This document shows, in pieces, positions 62,127-64,000 of a DNA stretch of 64,000 bases. This DNA is from Dermanyssus gallinae (lineage: Eukaryota; Arthropoda; Arachnida; Mesostigmata; Dermanyssidae). The stretch spans positions 102,501-166,500 of the forward strand of contig QVRM01002053.1 in NCBI GenBank assembly GCA_003439945.1, written 5' to 3'. Below the pieces are notes generated by a model. It made no database searches and was not told the origin of the DNA. It saw only the letters and a list, made by a program, of their open reading frames with translations. The translations under genes and the position numbers were made by a program. The stretch's first letter is position 1, and each line of letters opens with the position of its first letter.

Positions 62127-63910
62127 TATATTATGTTTCGTCTCTTCCCGCCAATGCCGCCCGTTTAACGTAACGCTTAACATTGGCACAACAAGTAAGA
62201 GCGCCATCAGTCATCACTGGGATATTTTTGTTAACATTTTCAAGGCATTGCCTGCGTTGCTAGCTTAAGCAATACATAAATAGGTAAATACCCATTTACT
62301 TGAGAGCACTCCAGCCTATTGCGAGCGCAGCGAAGAAATAAGCACGACAGTAGACTCACAGCAAGCCGTTGCTCTGCATTGCCGTTGTCGTGGAATATGT
62401 TGCAGGCGTTACCTCATGGCTGCAACGAGTCGATATGCGGCAGCGTCGTGTCCAAGTGCCTGTTGACGCAGTCCTGCAAGTGCGGACCCGACCCGGTCCG
62501 AAACAACATCACCTGCGCGCGCGACTGCTTCTTCTGTCTCGAAAGTCTCTATACAGACTGCTGCTCGTGCGTCGGTATGTACTATTATTGGTCGAGCTAT
62601 TACTCATTTCATGTTATCGTTACGTATCGTGTTATCGTTACGACCCCTATACACCAACCTATTCTGTCCCGTGTTTCCGTTAACGGAGAATCTCATATCG
62701 CCGCCTGGCTCTGTTGCGTTTCAAGCTCGGCCAACGCGTGTGAACACGATGAGGTGGGGTAGCTTGTCGTTTGATTTTCTTGCTTTCATGTCATGCGTCA
62801 ACAAAGCGAATGTCGAACTGGTAGACTGCGGTGGTCGGCGAATGGTCTAAATATGGACTAAATACATACTATATATCAAACAAGCGTGGCTGTCTTCGAA
62901 GAACGGGAAGCAAAATTAGCATTGCCTTCCAGTTGCCTTTGCTGTCATTTAGTGCTGTTGCTATCGTTGTTGTTGTTGTTGATGTTGTCGTTGGTGTTGT
63001 GGCTATTACACTCCATTTCATTCTTACTAGAAAGGTTTTGCGCATAAAAGTACACAACACCACTTTTAATATGTTTCACTCTGTGTGTATCCAGACGTGT
63101 GCCGAAAGGAGCCCGTCGGGACGTTTTCGTTGGGTCAAAATTCCAACGTCGAAAATCTGCCTGAGCCGATGCCGGAGCTTTTTGAAATGCTGATGGACAA
63201 TGTTGCAGCTTCTGAGGGCCGCTGGACGACGCTGACATTTCCTGCGCATCACACCGTGATCGGACTCAACAAGGACCTGCATTTCGCTAGAAGTACGTAT
63301 TGTCTACGCATGTACTCATTTATTCGCAAAGAACTTATAAATGCTCTCGGCAACATCTATCCTGATCATCTTCCCCCTTCCCCGTCTGGCTTTTCTTCCG
63401 CAGAGAGTCTTGTAAAATTGTTAGACACTATCCAGTAAGCTGACCTTCTACTGTATGCATGCGATCTTACGACGTACCGATGTGCGAAGGCCCTTGGGAC
63501 CAATTGGGAGACGAAGCAGCATTTATTATTCAAAATGATGCGTGATAATTCACTCGAATCAATACGTATTCTGTACGATAAACTTGTATATTTGTGTCCG
63601 TAGTGAAAACGGTCAATTATAGGCGGATTACGTTCGCTTCTTCTGCAAGTCACTAATGCTAAGATATTCACTCAAATATTTCTCCGTTTCTGTTGCTGCT
63701 GGTGTCGCTGCCTCGTTTAGTTCGCCCTCAGCCGACCAGTAACGATGGGTCAGCAGTGCCCGGATCACCGTCGCCGATGGACATCAATCCAACGTATGAC
63801 TCGAATTCGAAAAGCGACGACGTCAATTGCACCGTGGCCTTCATGAAGCCCTGCTTGTCGCTCAACAAGTGTCGGGAAGACTGCATGAGTCTAGGCGCGG
63901 CTAGCTACAG
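61928..63910 (+). CDS. tsg: Twisted gastrulation (Tsg) family secreted BMP-binding protein, partial, four exons
   Basis: Tsg proteins are secreted and bind BMP ligands together with Chordin/Sog to shape BMP signalling in dorsal-ventral patterning. Coding exons are 61928-62032, 62406-62574, 63095-63292 and 63721-63910; all introns are GT-AG and the phases (0, 1, 1, then 2 at the last donor) keep one frame. The order is a hydrophobic signal peptide and a Cys-rich N-terminal domain (CNESICGSVVSKCL, CKCGPDP, CARDCFFCLESLYTDCC, CV|DVC). A variable middle follows (PEPMPELFEML, WTTLTFPAH), and then the start of the Cys-rich C-terminal domain (VNCTVAFMKPCLSLNKCRED, CMSLGAASYR). Two N-glycosylation sequons are visible (NIT, NCT). 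The frame is 220 codons so far; the final exon or exons, expected to encode the WFHNACC-type end, lie past the window. There is no sign of decay. Confidence 0.93.
62067..62122. repeat. (TA)n microsatellite in Tsg intron 1
   Basis: About 28 TA units lie 35 bp downstream of the exon 1 donor, inside a 373-bp intron. Confidence 0.95.
62406..62574 (+). CDS. tsg: Tsg exon 2: Cys-rich N-terminal (BMP-binding) domain
   Basis: The acceptor is GTTGCAG ending at 62405 and the donor is GTATGT at 62575, leaving phase 1. It encodes 56 residues with 11 cysteines in the Tsg pattern, the most diagnostic part of the gene. The sequon NIT lies before the CARDC segment. Confidence 0.95.
63095..63292 (+). CDS. 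tsg: Tsg exon 3: end of the N-terminal domain and acidic linker
   Basis: The acceptor is TGTATCCAG ending at 63094 and the donor is GTACGT at 63293, phase 1 in and 1 out. It supplies the last Cys of the N-terminal domain (DVC), then NLPEPMPELFEMLMDN and WTTLTFPAH, matching the conserved P-L-F and W...TFP elements of the family's middle region. Confidence 0.92.
63721..63910 (+). CDS. tsg: Tsg exon 4: linker and first part of the C-terminal domain
   Basis: The acceptor is CTCGTTTAG ending at 63720 and the donor is GTAAGC at 63911, phase 1 in and 2 out. A Pro/Ser/Asp-rich linker is followed by VNCTVAFMKPCLSLNKCRED and CMSLGAASYR, the conserved start of the Tsg C-terminal domain with four cysteines and the NCT sequon. 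The following exon is outside the window. Confidence 0.92.
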
Positions 63911-64000
63911 GTAAGCAGGGAAATATGCAAAAAATAACGAACAAGCGCTGAATGTAACACTGACGGAGTCACTCTTTCGGCATAAGGCTAAGCTTTCAAA

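Overview
This is a eukaryotic, repeat-dense animal genome window. GT-AG introns, non-LTR retrotransposon debris, a Tc1-type DNA transposon, tRNA-derived SINEs and a very high load of simple repeats (TA, CAA/TTG, CAG, GA) all point that way. The one recognisable host gene encodes a Twisted gastrulation (Tsg) family BMP-binding secreted protein, which fits an invertebrate, most likely an arthropod. A chelicerate (mite or tick) is a guess from the repeat style and SINE look, not something the sequence proves. Nothing here is bacterial: there are no operons, rRNAs, CRISPR arrays or functional tRNA genes that I can support.

Layout. From 0 to about 24 kb is a mobile-element graveyard. It holds three copies of one tRNA-derived SINE family (108-240, 2433-2629, 12766-12850) and one of a second family (7020-7165). 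Four decayed copies of a non-LTR retrotransposon family carry a C-terminal zinc-finger plus restriction-like endonuclease (RLE) tail (1233-2096, 16640-16965, 17815-19665, 23393-23878). There are two other reverse-transcriptase fragments (6460-6725, 11280-12662) and a complete but dead Tc1-like element with about 265-bp terminal inverted repeats (9441-11006). Two foldback structures have (TA)n at the apex (16043-16265 and the large one at 21425-22199).

From about 24 to 61 kb is mostly non-coding, trinucleotide-rich DNA. Its long open frames are almost all poly-Asn/Thr/Gln/Leu or Tyr-Ile translations of microsatellites. Exceptions worth keeping are an internally deleted R1-like LINE remnant on the minus strand (38373-39246), two weak candidate coding exons (25233-25376, 40039-40152), and a roughly 780-bp minisatellite whose 29-bp unit is itself a dimer of a 14/15-bp core (46067-46845).

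From 61.9 kb to the right edge is the 5' and middle part of the Tsg gene on the plus strand. Four coding exons have consistent splice phases, and the last coding exon or exons lie beyond the window. The repeat-rich 24-61 kb stretch could include upstream regulatory DNA or untranslated first exons of this gene, but nothing in the sequence demonstrates that.
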